From: Acidobacteriaceae bacterium
GTDB taxonomy: Bacteria; Acidobacteriota; Terriglobia; Terriglobales; Acidobacteriaceae
NCBI GenBank assembly: GCA_025355505.1
Contig: JANXZM010000029.1
Coordinates: forward strand, 1 to 64,000
Length of the DNA: 64,000 nucleotides
Reading direction: 5' to 3'
Shown: piece by piece, positions 8,126-17,014 of the stretch
Position numbering within the stretch: position 1 is the stretch's first letter
Layout: each line of letters begins with the position of its first letter
Made by a program: the position numbers and the translations under genes
The notes under the pieces: model-generated
What the model saw: only the letters and a program-made list of their open reading frames with translations
Databases searched by the model: none
What the model was told of the DNA's origin: nothing

Positions 8126-9250
8126 TTGAAGCACAAAAGTGTCGCCAAGCACGGCAATCATCAGCAAGGCGCGGGCATCGACCGCAAGCTGCACGATCCC
8201 GTAGCCGACCGTCTGATTCCACTGGAGCCTCTGGATCTCTCCAAGATTCGATCCATCGACGACCTGGTGCGCGCCATGTCCAAGACAGCCTTCACCGGCC
8301 GCCAACTCGGCGAAGCCGCCGACGTGCTGGAGGCCATGGCCCGCGACAAAGACTGCTTCGTCGTCATGACGCTCGCCGGCGCCATGACCGTGGCCAAGCA
8401 GGGCCTGGTGATTGCCGAGTTGATCGATCGCGGCATCGTGAATGCGATCGTTTCGACCGGTGCCCTCATGGCGCATGGGCTAGTCGAAGCAACCGGTCGC
8501 GCGCATTTCCAGCATAATCCCGAGCTCAGTGATGTGGAACTTTACGAGGCCGGATACAACCGCGTCTATGACACGCTTGAACCCGAGCAGAACCTGGACG
8601 ACGTGGAGCGCGTGATGGCTGCGGTCTTCGCTGGCTGGGACGCGAGCGAAGTAATGTGCTCCTATAAGCTGAACCGCGCGATTGGGGCGTATCTGGCGAA
8701 GCGCGCCAAAGGCGAGCGCGGCATTCTGAAGTCTGCCTACGAAAAACATGTTCCGGTATTTGTGCCCGCGTTCTCCGATTCCGAACTCGGCCTCGATTAC
8801 GCGTTGACCAACCGTGAACGCGACAAGCAAGGCAAGGCGCGATTCCGCTTCGATCCCTTCGAAGACCTGGAACACTTTGCCGCAACCCTGCTGCAGCAGA
8901 AGCGCCTGGGAATCTTCACCATCGGCGGAGGCGTTCCGCGCAACTGGTCGCAGCAATTTGGCCCGTTCATCGAATTGCGCCATCGCCGGGGCGGGGAAGA
9001 CCTGCCCCTCAAGCGCTACCACTATGGATTGCGCATCTGTCCGGAACCGGTCTACTGGGGCGGACTTTCGGGTAGCCCCTACAGCGAGGCCATTTCCTGG
9101 GGCAAGTTTGTCCCTCCGGCCGAAGGCGGAAAATTTGGCGAAGTGTTTGTGGATGCCACAGTAGGCCTGCCCCTGATCGTGGCCGCCGTGCTGGAACGGC
9201 TGAAGAAGAAACCCGCCGCGAACAAGACAGTTACTCAGCTCGCAAAGTAG
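8126..9250 (+). CDS. Deoxyhypusine synthase family protein
   Basis: A 374-residue NAD-dependent aminobutyl transferase homologue. Visible features are the N-terminal region FTGRQLGEAADVLEAM, the NAD-binding stretch IFTIGGGVPRNW, and the catalytic-lysine motif EAISWGKF that carries the enzyme-imine lysine in eukaryotic deoxyhypusine synthase. Bacteria lack eIF5A hypusination, and bacterial homologues are thought to transfer the aminobutyl group of spermidine or putrescine to putrescine. The surrounding putrescine-forming genes support a polyamine role, perhaps homospermidine. The TTG start at 8126 is supported by GGAGGA five bases upstream. The exact product cannot be read from sequence. Confidence 0.88.
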   Translation: MKHKSVAKHGNHQQGAGIDRKLHDPVADRLIPLEPLDLSKIRSIDDLVRAMSKTAFTGRQLGEAADVLEAMARDKDCFVVMTLAGAMTVAKQGLVIAELIDRGIVNAIVSTGALMAHGLVEATGRAHFQHNPELSDVELYEAGYNRVYDTLEPEQNLDDVERVMAAVFAGWDASEVMCSYKLNRAIGAYLAKRAKGERGILKSAYEKHVPVFVPAFSDSELGLDYALTNRERDKQGKARFRFDPFEDLEHFAATLLQQKRLGIFTIGGGVPRNWSQQFGPFIELRHRRGGEDLPLKRYHYGLRICPEPVYWGGLSGSPYSEAISWGKFVPPAEGGKFGEVFVDATVGLPLIVAAVLERLKKKPAANKTVTQLAK

Positions 9251-9291
9251 AGACCCGGCTTGCCGCGTCTGCTCGCCACTCACCGGGTTAG

Positions 9292-9347
9292 CTTAGCAGC
9301 CCGTGGTGCCAGTATTTTTGTATCAGGGTATGCCTTCAGGTGTTCAG
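9292..9347 (+). repeat. Dispersed intergenic repeat, copy B
   Basis: This stretch matches the reverse complement of 123-180 (shared CAGCCCGTGGTG and TATGCCTTCAGGTGTTCAG). It is followed near 9384-9397 by a small GGCGCCTTTAGGCGC hairpin. It occupies part of the 9251-9491 gap between the convergent deoxyhypusine-synthase-like and arginine decarboxylase genes, where no gene is seen. Confidence 0.7.
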
Positions 9348-9491
9348 GCATACCGTAAGTGCCGTGTTATGGGGGCGCCTTTAGGCGCTGATTTTGGGCG
9401 CTGGAGTTTCACCACGGGCAGGCTAGGGTCAGCGGAATCAGGGAGCAGATGAGGCCCTTCACGCTGTGCCGATGCGCCACCAGCTCCTCCT

Positions 9492-10049
9492 TCAGTCAAA
9501 AATAAGCACAGCCGACGCGATCACCGTCGTCCAAAGCCCGCGTTTATCTCCCACCGCCGATTGCGTGACGTTGGCGGTGCGGACGATCTTGTTCGAGATG
9601 CGATAGATCTCTTTTTTCTCGTCCCACGAGCGGTCGGAATCAAACTCCACGTTCAGAGTTGTCGCCAGCATTTCGGCTGCCAGCTCTTCCGCGTAATCTC
9701 CCGCCGAGTCTTCGGTCTCACCGAACGAGTGGTGCTCGCTCAAGTATCCATAGGTGTTGCGATCGGCGGGGATGGCTACTCCGATCGACGAGGCCAGCAG
9801 GCGGTGCGGTTCGTGGGTCGAGTTTTCCGCGACCACCGCGAATACCACTTCTCCCGGGGACAGATAGGTGAGTCCCTGCGAACGCGGGACTAGCTTGCAG
9901 TTGGGCGGGAAGATAGAAGAGACGCGTACCAGGTTTTGCGCCGCGATACCGGCGTCGCGCAACGCGAGTTCGAAAGAAGTGAGGCGCTCTTTGTGCTTCC
10001 CCACGCCTTTGGTGAAGAAGATTTTCTTGGGGACCATGTTCTTGCCCAA
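9492..10049 (-). CDS. pdaD: Pyruvoyl-dependent arginine decarboxylase
   Basis: Converts arginine to agmatine, the substrate of the nearby agmatine deiminase. The proenzyme self-cleaves at a Ser-Ser bond to make a pyruvoyl group. Here the site is in [10 protein letters not shown] (Ser40-Ser41 counted from the ATG at 10037), matching the VSSI-PP signature of the archaeal enzyme. [13 protein letters not shown] and [14 protein letters not shown] are family regions. An ideal GGAGGA sits 7 bases upstream of a TTG at 10047-10049 but 19 bases from the ATG, so I favour the TTG start (185 residues; 181 from the ATG). Confidence 0.92.
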   Translation of the reverse strand: MGKNMVPKKIFFTKGVGKHKERLTSFELALRDAGIAAQNLVRVSSIFPPNCKLVPRSQGLTYLSPGEVVFAVVAENSTHEPHRLLASSIGVAIPADRNTYGYLSEHHSFGETEDSAGDYAEELAAEMLATTLNVEFDSDRSWDEKKEIYRISNKIVRTANVTQSAVGDKRGLWTTVIASAVLIFD

Positions 10050-10268
10050 TGCAGTTTCCTCCAGGAAATTGTGAGTTGATCTGAGCGCCAAATCTAACAC
10101 AGCGATTTGTGAAGATTGTATGAAAAAACAGGGATGCAAAAACAGGAATGAAAAAACAAGGATAACCCACTTCGCCCGCAACCGTTCGCTTGGCGCCTGG
10201 CGCGCCGCTGCCGATGGCCAGCACACGGCAACCGCTTCGCGCAGGCAAACAGTCCGCTTCCGCAGCAC

Positions 10269-10754
10269 TCAAGCCGCGTGACTGTGGTCTTTGCCCACCG
10301 CCAGCGGGATGATTACCGGTTTCACCAAATTGCGGAAATCCGCGAATCTCATGCGCACCAGTTCACGGTGCGAACCCGCGTTAAAGGCGATTTCCCGGTC
10401 CTCAGTCAGCGTCTGGTCCACGAAAACATCCATGCCGTAGAGATTGCCGAAGGGTGGCATGGACCCGGTTTCGCAGTCGGGAAAACGGCCCCGAAATTCG
10501 AATTCGCTGGCTAGTTCCACCCCGTCCGCTCCCAGGTATTTTTTTAGCCGGTTCAAATCCACCCGCAACGAAGCCGGCACCACCGCCATAGCCAGACGTC
10601 CATCCAACATGACCATCACGGTTTTCGCTAGTTCTTGTCCCGGTGTGTGCGTGAGGGCGGCTATCCCCTGGGCCGTATATGCCACCGAGTGCGAAATCAC
10701 CAGGTATTGAATGCGGTTACGATCCAGGAACTCCCGAAGCAATGAAAGAGGCAC
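10269..10754 (-). CDS. YbaK/EbsC-type aminoacyl-tRNA deacylase family protein
   Basis: A protein of about 161 residues of the YbaK/ProX fold, whose members hydrolyse mischarged aminoacyl-tRNAs. Visible family features are the PGQELAKTVMVMLDGRLAMAVVPA core with the conserved lysine, and GSMPPFGNLYGMDVFVDQTL. The GTG at 10752-10754 is preceded by GGGAGG with 5-base spacing and is chosen over an in-frame ATG at 10799. It lies about 220 bp upstream of the arginine decarboxylase on the same strand, without evident functional link. Substrate specificity is unknown. Confidence 0.85.
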   Translation of the reverse strand: MPLSLLREFLDRNRIQYLVISHSVAYTAQGIAALTHTPGQELAKTVMVMLDGRLAMAVVPASLRVDLNRLKKYLGADGVELASEFEFRGRFPDCETGSMPPFGNLYGMDVFVDQTLTEDREIAFNAGSHRELVRMRFADFRNLVKPVIIPLAVGKDHSHAA

Positions 10755-10996
10755 AGACACCTCCCGTCCGAACCGCAGCACGCAACGCTTCTGAAGCACT
10801 GCCTTGGCACGCTCTGCGCTCGGAGCCGACTCAATTATGCGCTTCTAAGCGGTCGGGGAGTTAGCGAAATTTCAGGGCAGAATCGCGGCTGACCCAAAAC
10901 GGGGAAATGCCGAGCAAAAACTGGGAACGGCTGGCGAACGATGTTCACTTTTGGCCACCAAACGCCTCGGGAAATACGCTCTGAGCGACCGAACGC

Positions 10997-11227
10997 TTAC
11001 GCGGCTGCTTTCGTTACCAGCGACTTCGCAACTTCTCGCGCCTGCGATCCCACTATCTTCATTTCGTGCCAGTCGTAGCCGAATTCCTTGCCGCAGTCCA
11101 GGCACGCCACGTAGGTGCCCGTCCGCTGTGCTGTCTGGGTTCGACGCGACCCCACACGCACCGTGATCGGAAAACTGTAACGTGCATGCCGGCAGCCAAA
11201 CATGGCGTCCATCAACTTCGAAAACAT
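10997..11227 (-). CDS. Small zinc-ribbon-like protein
   Basis: A 76-residue protein with C-x2-C in VACLDCGKEFGYDW and an N-terminal FGCRHARYSFP, which together could form a small zinc site. I recall similar short proteins in Acidobacteria but no function. The ATG at 11225-11227 has GGAGGT 5 bases upstream, a strong reason to prefer it over the longer frame from 11266. It is a lone gene between the YbaK-like gene and the sigma/anti-sigma pair. Confidence 0.7.
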   Translation of the reverse strand: MFSKLMDAMFGCRHARYSFPITVRVGSRRTQTAQRTGTYVACLDCGKEFGYDWHEMKIVGSQAREVAKSLVTKAAA

Positions 11228-11468
11228 CGAGTACCTCCACAGAATAAAGCGATAAAACTGGCTCATTCCCTGCGCTCAAATACTTTAAGATGAGCTCTAC
11301 CTACTTAGATTCGTGTCGTGCAGAAAAGGTTCTGGCCATTGATAGCACCGCAGGTGCACCCCATACTTGCATCGGAATCAACCACTTGCGGATATTCATG
11401 GAAGCACAAGGAAGAGGGCGGGAAGCACAGGAAGTAATTAGGAGAAGCTCGAAGGTCGAGCTCCGCGC

Positions 11469-11723
11469 TCAGCTGCTTGGGTTCGACTTCTTGTGCTCCG
11501 AGCATTTCGTCATAATCGCCGACCGCAGCCGCACCCGCAGATCGTCCGGCAACTCGTAGAGCTCCGAGTTGTGGTAGATTTCGATGGTCTTCCGCGTGGT
11601 ATCGCAGACCACGTAGCAGTTGTGGCACCACGCCAGATGATCATCCAGGTCGGACTTGGTCCGGGCGTCCAGCGCCCCATCCAGGTAGTTCGTTAGTTCG
11701 TTTAGAAACTCAGAACACTTCAC
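11469..11723 (-). CDS. Small zinc-finger anti-sigma factor
   Basis: An 84-residue protein of the mycothiol-type/zf-HC2 anti-sigma family. It has C3 in MKCSEFL and the HLAWCHNC motif (H-x3-C-x2-C) that coordinates zinc. There is no membrane segment, so this is a soluble anti-sigma or redox-sensing zinc anti-sigma. Its start overlaps the stop of the sigma gene by 4 bp. In ZAS proteins thiol oxidation releases the sigma factor; the same mechanism here is an inference. Confidence 0.85.
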   Translation of the reverse strand: MKCSEFLNELTNYLDGALDARTKSDLDDHLAWCHNCYVVCDTTRKTIEIYHNSELYELPDDLRVRLRSAIMTKCSEHKKSNPSS

Positions 11724-12349
11724 TGGTCGCCATCTCCACTCACCCGTTTCTGAAAGTAGCGGTTGAGCCGTTCGCGCAACTGCAAACGCGCCCGCAGCAA
11801 TCGCGACTTCACCGCCGGAATGCTCAGCTCCAGCGCCTCGGCCGTCTCTTCCGTCGAGAGCCCTTCCACGTCACGCAGTACGAACACCGTCCGGAATCCC
11901 GACGGCAACCCCTGAATCGTCCGAGTCAGAATCTCCCGCAACTCCCCTTGGTTGTACATCTGTTCCGGATTGGGGCTCCAATCCCGAACCTCTCGGGGAA
12001 GCGAGTCATCCTCAGTTTTTATTTCTTCGTCCAGAGAGACCGTGCGTCCCGGCTTTCTCCGGCGCAACTTCATCAGCGCTTCGTTTACCGCAATCCGCAC
12101 CAGCCACGTATAAAACTTCGACTGTTCCTGGAACTTTGCCAGGTTTCGATACGCCTTCAGGAACGCTTCCTGTACCACATCTTCAGCGTCCTCGCGATTC
12201 TGCGTAATGTGCTGTGCTATCCGGAAAACGTTGCGATCATAGCGCCGCACCAATTCTTCAAACGCTTGATCGTCCCCGCGCTTGGCACGCCGCACCAGCG
12301 CCATTTCTTCGCTGACCGGTTGCTCTATGTTGGGTTGGATGGCACTCAT
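11720..12349 (-). CDS. ECF RNA polymerase sigma factor (RpoE/SigW-like)
   Basis: A 209-residue ECF sigma factor. Region 2 has FEELVRRYDRNVFRIAQH and AEDVVQEAFLKAYRNL. Region 4 has GFRTVFVLRDVEGLSTEE and a helix-turn-helix ending IPAVKSRLLRARLQL. The frame is open to 12511, but the ATG at 12347-12349 (MSAIQPNIEQP) gives the usual family length. It forms a 4-bp overlapping pair with the downstream zinc-finger anti-sigma gene. Confidence 0.9.
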   Translation of the reverse strand: MSAIQPNIEQPVSEEMALVRRAKRGDDQAFEELVRRYDRNVFRIAQHITQNREDAEDVVQEAFLKAYRNLAKFQEQSKFYTWLVRIAVNEALMKLRRRKPGRTVSLDEEIKTEDDSLPREVRDWSPNPEQMYNQGELREILTRTIQGLPSGFRTVFVLRDVEGLSTEETAEALELSIPAVKSRLLRARLQLRERLNRYFQKRVSGDGDQ

Positions 12350-12604
12350 TGGTAACTTGATGCAGATTTTTCCGAACTGCCCCACCGAATCCGCAGTGCT
12401 ATTGTACTTGCTGGCTGTGGTTTTGGGTGCGTTGTTTTGCTGCGTGTTGGCCAAAAAATTCCCCCCTACCTGGCCATCGGCTGCTTCAGGTACCGGTAGT
12501 GCACGTACCATGGTGTCCCGAGAATGCCTGCAACGGCCCTATAATCAAAGGTTAGAAGGGGTTACTCCCTTCGCCCCCCAAAACGGCTTTACCTCGGAGT
12601 ACGT

Positions 12605-13858
12605 ATGCAGGAGCGCGGTTGGATTGAACCAATTGTGGAACGGGTGGTTGGCGAAATTTTGGACAGCCATGCGGCCCAACTACGCTCCGAGATTGTCCGC
12701 CGGGTGATGGAAGAGATCGCCGCTGAAGCTGCCACCGCCGAACCAACCACCCTCGATGCGGCTTCTCGCTCCGCTCCCGCAGATCTGGCGCGCGCAGTCG
12801 CCGAAATTCAGTTGGGTACCTCGCAGCGGGAAATTCTGCGTGCCTTGCTCGATACCAGCTCTCGCTATGCGGCCCGAGTTGCGCTTTTTGTCGTAAAGGG
12901 CAGCCATGCCGCCGGTTGGCAGGGACGCGGCTTTGCCAATAGCGATGGGTTAAAAGATTTTGCGCTCGACGAAAGCGCTCCCGCTGTTGGCCGAGCGATC
13001 GGCGACCGCGTCGCAGCCAGCGTGCCGGTTGCCGACCTGGACCAGCGGTTCCTCCAGGAATTTGGAACGCCCGCCAGCGGAGAAGGCCGGATTCTCCCTT
13101 TGATGTTGAAAGACAAAGTTGCCGCGCTGGTCTATGCCGACAGCGGAACCGGCGAGGCCGGTGTGCTCGATGCCGGCGCGCTCGAACTGCTCGTGCTTTC
13201 CACCGGCGCTTGGCTCGAGGTCAACTCGCTCCGCAAGCAAGCTCAGGCGCATGCGGAAAGTCATAGCGAGGCGGCCGACGCCCCCCCCTTCATGGTGCCG
13301 GTGCAACCAGCGCCAGCTTTCAACGATCCCTTTGCTTCGCACGCTCCCGCATTTGCTTCTGGCCACGCTATGGCAGCCGCGGCGTCAGCGGGCGAAGCCT
13401 CGGCGCCAGTCGCTAGCGCTGCGGTTGAGGCTCCAATTCCGACGATGATCGCCGAAGGCCGGAGCGCGATCGCTGAATTTCAGTCTGCGGTTGTTGAAAT
13501 GGACCCTGCTCTGGCCGAACCGTTGCCAATCGGTCTCGCCGAGTCCGCCGCAACACCCGTGGCGCACCCCCTCCCCTCGGTTTCCCCCTTGGATCACGAA
13601 GTTCATCGCAAGGCCCAGCGTTTTGCCCGCCTGCTGGTCGACGAAATCAAACTCTATAATCAGTCAACGGTCGCCGTAGGCCGGAAAAATAAAGATCTCT
13701 ACGACCGATTGAAAGAAGCGATCGAGAAAAGCCGTGGGACGTACCAGAAACGTTACGGGAACACCGTTGCCGTTTCCGGCAATTACTTTCAACATGAAAT
13801 AATAAGAAGTCTCGCAGAAGACGACCTGTCGATTATGGGTGCCAACTTTCGGCAGTAG
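12605..13858 (+). CDS. Hypothetical protein with GAF-like region
   Basis: A 417-residue protein without signal peptide. The N-terminus is acidic and helical (ERVVGEILDSHAAQLRSEIV). Residues of about 75-200 look like a degenerate GAF fold (ILPLMLKDKVAALVYAD). A long Ala/Pro-rich low-complexity linker covers about 215-325. The last 85 residues are compact and charged (FARLLVDEIKLYNQSTVAVG onward) and appear the best conserved part. It is 11 bp upstream of the lytic transglycosylase gene and probably co-transcribed. No function is recognised. The ATG at 12605 has no strong ribosome-binding site, so the start is uncertain. Confidence 0.75.
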   Translation: MQERGWIEPIVERVVGEILDSHAAQLRSEIVRRVMEEIAAEAATAEPTTLDAASRSAPADLARAVAEIQLGTSQREILRALLDTSSRYAARVALFVVKGSHAAGWQGRGFANSDGLKDFALDESAPAVGRAIGDRVAASVPVADLDQRFLQEFGTPASGEGRILPLMLKDKVAALVYADSGTGEAGVLDAGALELLVLSTGAWLEVNSLRKQAQAHAESHSEAADAPPFMVPVQPAPAFNDPFASHAPAFASGHAMAAAASAGEASAPVASAAVEAPIPTMIAEGRSAIAEFQSAVVEMDPALAEPLPIGLAESAATPVAHPLPSVSPLDHEVHRKAQRFARLLVDEIKLYNQSTVAVGRKNKDLYDRLKEAIEKSRGTYQKRYGNTVAVSGNYFQHEIIRSLAEDDLSIMGANFRQ

Positions 13859-13869
13859 GTAGGGTTTGA

Positions 13870-16188
13870 GTGCGCCGTTTTGCAGTGGTGGTTTCCGCTG
13901 GATTCTTTTTCCTGCTTTGGCTCGGCTTTTTGCCGCCCGCAGATGCCCAATCCAAGCCATCCACGTCGGCTACGAGTACGCCCGCGAAACGCGCGCCCGC
14001 GAAAAAAAAGACACCCGCTTCCACCAGCACCGGCTCCACCAACAACAAGAAAAAGCGTAAAACCATTTCTCCGCGCGTGCGCCGGGCGCGCCAGGCATTT
14101 GTTGCCTCCGCCAGTATTCGTCCCATGGCCCAGCAGTTGCTCCAGGATCGCACTCCCTCTGCCTATGCCGGAGTCGAAGCCTATGCCCGCCATCACAACA
14201 AAGAAAATGCCGGCGCACTGGCATGGCTAGTCATCGGCTATGCCCGCACCCTCGATCGCGACTACGGCAAAGCCATCGACCCATTCAACCGGGCCAAGCC
14301 CGGCGCCAGCGAACTCGGAGACTACGTTGCCTACTACCTTGGCGATGCCTACTTAAAAACGGCGCACAACGCCGAGGCGCTTTCCACTCTCGCCGATTTC
14401 AGTAAAAAGTTTCCCGATTCACTTCTCATCCGCGATGCTCACCTGGTCTACGCCAACGCGCTGCTCGAGGAAGGCCGTGCCCAGGAAGCAGCAACCCTGC
14501 TGGAAAAAGATCGCGCTCCGGTGCGCGGCGATGTCGAACTAGCCATTGGCCGCGCCTACCAGTCCGCTGGCGAAAAAGAGAAGGCCGCCAGTGCTTTCCG
14601 CAATGTGTACTTCAACCTTCCCAACAGTTCCGAGGCCGATGCCGCCGGAGTCGAACTGCACAAGCTCGGAATCTCCGCCTCGATCGCCGATCGCCGAACG
14701 CGTGCCGACTTGCTCTTCAAAGCCAAGCACTACAGCGACGCCGCCCACGACTACCACGAGCTGGTGGCAGAAGTCAGTCCCGAGAGCCGTGCTGAACTGC
14801 AACTGGCGCTGGCGCGAGCCCTCGAAAAAAGCGGGCGCAGTCACGATGCCCGCCAGATTCTGACCTCCATGGGAGCGCAGAACGGCGACGCCGAAGCCGA
14901 GCGCCTCTACCTGCTGAGTGAGACGGCGCGTTCCACCAGCGATGAAGAGGCCGGGCAACGCACCCTGAACGAACTGCGGCAGTTTGGTCCCGCGAGCCCG
15001 TGGCTGGAACAAGCCCTGCTTTCGGCCGGGAACATGTACCTGCTGAAGCGCGACTATGATCGCGCCATCGACTGTTTCCGCGAGTTGCAACAGCGTTTTC
15101 CAAACGGTGGACGAGCATCCTATGCGCACTGGAAGGCTTCCTGGCTGAGCTTCCGGCAAGCGCGAACCGATGACGCGCGACAAGGTTTCGAGCAACAAAT
15201 CGCGCTCTATCCCGATTCCGCGGAAATTCCTGCCGCGCTGTACTGGCGTGCGCGTGTAGCCGAAGAAGAAGGCAACCCGGCCATGGCGAGGGCGTTTTAT
15301 CGGAAACTCTCCGACCGCTTTCGCAACTACTATTACGCGGAGTTTGGTAGGCAGCGCTTGAAAAACTTGCCAGCCGCGGTCGCCGGCCCGCCACTGCAAG
15401 ACGCGCCATACGATGCGCTGCTAGGCCGCATTCCTCCCCTCTCAACCGCCGGAAAAATTACCCCAGCCGCTCCTCCCGACGACAACCTCCGCGTAGCCAG
15501 GGCCCGTCTGCTCTCGAACGGCGGGCTCGCCGATCTGGCGGTGCGCGAACTGCAGGCCGCTGCCAGCCAAGACGGCGGAACCTGGGCGCCGCCCGAAATG
15601 GCGCGCGTTTACCAGGATGGCGGCCGCTACGATCGCGGCATCCAAATCATGAAGCGCGCCACGCCTAACTATTTCGCCGTCGATATTCCCGATCTGCCGC
15701 GCCCCTACTGGGAAGCGCTTTTTCCCAAAGCCTATTGGGCCGATCTAAGCAAATATTCGATGCTCAACGGCCTCGATCCTTATTTGGTAGCCTCGCTAAT
15801 CCGTCAGGAATCCGAGTTCAACGCCCAGGCTCTATCTCACGCCAACGCCGTGGGCCTGATGCAGCTTCTGCCAAAAACAGGGAAGACCGTAGCCAAACAA
15901 GTCAAGCTCAAAGGCTACAGCGCGCCGCAACTCTACACTCCGGCCGTCAACATCCAACTAGGCACCCGCTACTTCAAAGACATGGTCGACAAGTACAACG
16001 GACAGTTCGAGTATGCGCTGGCCGCCTACAATGCCGGCAGCGACCGCGTGGGAGACTGGCTGGGTCAGGGCCACTACCGCGATCCGCAGGAATTCGTCGA
16101 GTCCATCCCCTTCACCGAAACCCGCGAATACGTGCAAGCCATTCTGCGCAATGCAAATGTGTACCGGCAACTTTACGGGACGCCATAG
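13870..16188 (+). CDS. Soluble lytic murein transglycosylase (TPR + SLT)
   Basis: A 772-residue periplasmic enzyme cleaving the MurNAc-GlcNAc bond of peptidoglycan with 1,6-anhydro product formation. It starts with GTG and a signal peptide (AVVVSAGFFFLLWLGFLPPA), then a Lys/Thr/Ser-rich linker. Many TPR-like helical repeats cover about 80-560, like the alpha-superhelical U domain of Slt70. The C-terminal SLT domain (about 625-770) has SLIRQESEFNAQALS with the catalytic glutamate, GLMQLLPKTG and ALAAYNAGSDRV. The upstream hypothetical gene is 11 bp away. Confidence 0.93.
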   Translation: MRRFAVVVSAGFFFLLWLGFLPPADAQSKPSTSATSTPAKRAPAKKKTPASTSTGSTNNKKKRKTISPRVRRARQAFVASASIRPMAQQLLQDRTPSAYAGVEAYARHHNKENAGALAWLVIGYARTLDRDYGKAIDPFNRAKPGASELGDYVAYYLGDAYLKTAHNAEALSTLADFSKKFPDSLLIRDAHLVYANALLEEGRAQEAATLLEKDRAPVRGDVELAIGRAYQSAGEKEKAASAFRNVYFNLPNSSEADAAGVELHKLGISASIADRRTRADLLFKAKHYSDAAHDYHELVAEVSPESRAELQLALARALEKSGRSHDARQILTSMGAQNGDAEAERLYLLSETARSTSDEEAGQRTLNELRQFGPASPWLEQALLSAGNMYLLKRDYDRAIDCFRELQQRFPNGGRASYAHWKASWLSFRQARTDDARQGFEQQIALYPDSAEIPAALYWRARVAEEEGNPAMARAFYRKLSDRFRNYYYAEFGRQRLKNLPAAVAGPPLQDAPYDALLGRIPPLSTAGKITPAAPPDDNLRVARARLLSNGGLADLAVRELQAAASQDGGTWAPPEMARVYQDGGRYDRGIQIMKRATPNYFAVDIPDLPRPYWEALFPKAYWADLSKYSMLNGLDPYLVASLIRQESEFNAQALSHANAVGLMQLLPKTGKTVAKQVKLKGYSAPQLYTPAVNIQLGTRYFKDMVDKYNGQFEYALAAYNAGSDRVGDWLGQGHYRDPQEFVESIPFTETREYVQAILRNANVYRQLYGTP

Positions 16189-16351
16189 CGGATCCGCCGT
16201 CGGTATTCAGTGGTCCGTTGAATCGGGCAGGCGGCAACCTCTCTAGGGAAAGTCTGATTAAGTCCCCGGGTACCTCCGTGCACCCCTGTGTACCCTGTGG
16301 TTCAGGGTCTTCGTTGGCACTTAATCAGAGTTTCCCTGGATGAAACACGCT

Positions 16352-16837
16352 CTACGCCGACTGTTGCCTGGGCGCCTTCGTAAACACAATCTCAAACACC
16401 AGCAGCCCCGCTCCCACCACAATCGCACTATCGGCCACATTGAACGCCGGCCACTGGTGTTGCCCTATATAGAAGAGAAGAAAATCCACCACGTGCCGGC
16501 TGACCAGGCGGTCCCACAAATTGCCGATCGCGCCCCCCAGAATCAACGACAGCCCGATCCCAGTCGACGTCAGGCTATGACTGTTTTTCCAGAGCAGCGC
16601 GCAGACGATCAGCAGCGCGATCACAGAAAACAAAATCAGCAGGCCGACTTTCCATTGCGAGGGGGAATCCGCAAAAATACCAAACGCGGCCCCCGGATTT
16701 TCGGCGTGAACAATGCGAAAAAATCCCGGGATGACCGAGACGCTGTCATGCAAGGAAAGACGGTGTGCGATCGTCCACTTGGTGACTCGATCGAGAGCGA
16801 TGATGAACAACGCGATCAGAAAATGATATTTGCGCAT
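16352..16837 (-). CDS. lspA: Lipoprotein signal peptidase
   Basis: A 161-residue inner-membrane aspartyl protease that removes signal peptides from prolipoproteins. Four hydrophobic segments are seen. The conserved blocks include HAENPGAAFGIFAD, GGAIGNLWDRL and FNVADSAIVVG, the last two bearing the two catalytic aspartates. It lies downstream of ileS on the same strand, an arrangement frequent in bacteria, though a palindromic repeat separates them here. Confidence 0.95.
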   Translation of the reverse strand: MRKYHFLIALFIIALDRVTKWTIAHRLSLHDSVSVIPGFFRIVHAENPGAAFGIFADSPSQWKVGLLILFSVIALLIVCALLWKNSHSLTSTGIGLSLILGGAIGNLWDRLVSRHVVDFLLFYIGQHQWPAFNVADSAIVVGAGLLVFEIVFTKAPRQQSA

Positions 16838-16872
16838 GGCCCCAGAAAAATCTCTTGCGTTCCTCTTAAGTG

Positions 16873-16947
16873 GTCATCCTGAGCGAAGCGAAGGACCTAT
16901 GCACTCCGCGGCAAAATACAGAGGTCCTTCGCTTCGCTCAGGATGAC
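16873..16947. repeat. Palindromic repeat (MITE/REP-like), copy 1
   Basis: A perfect 26-bp inverted repeat (16873-16898 and 16922-16947; arm begins GTCATCCTGAGCGAAGCGAA) encloses a 23-bp loop. The same arm, extended to 32 bp, recurs at 62486-62568. It lies between ileS and lspA and would form a long hairpin in their transcript. Confidence 0.9.
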
Positions 16948-17014
16948 AGTATGAATTTATTGCCACGAGCTTGCGGGACACAACACTAGCTTATCGCGTT
17001 TGCGAAAGCTGCGA

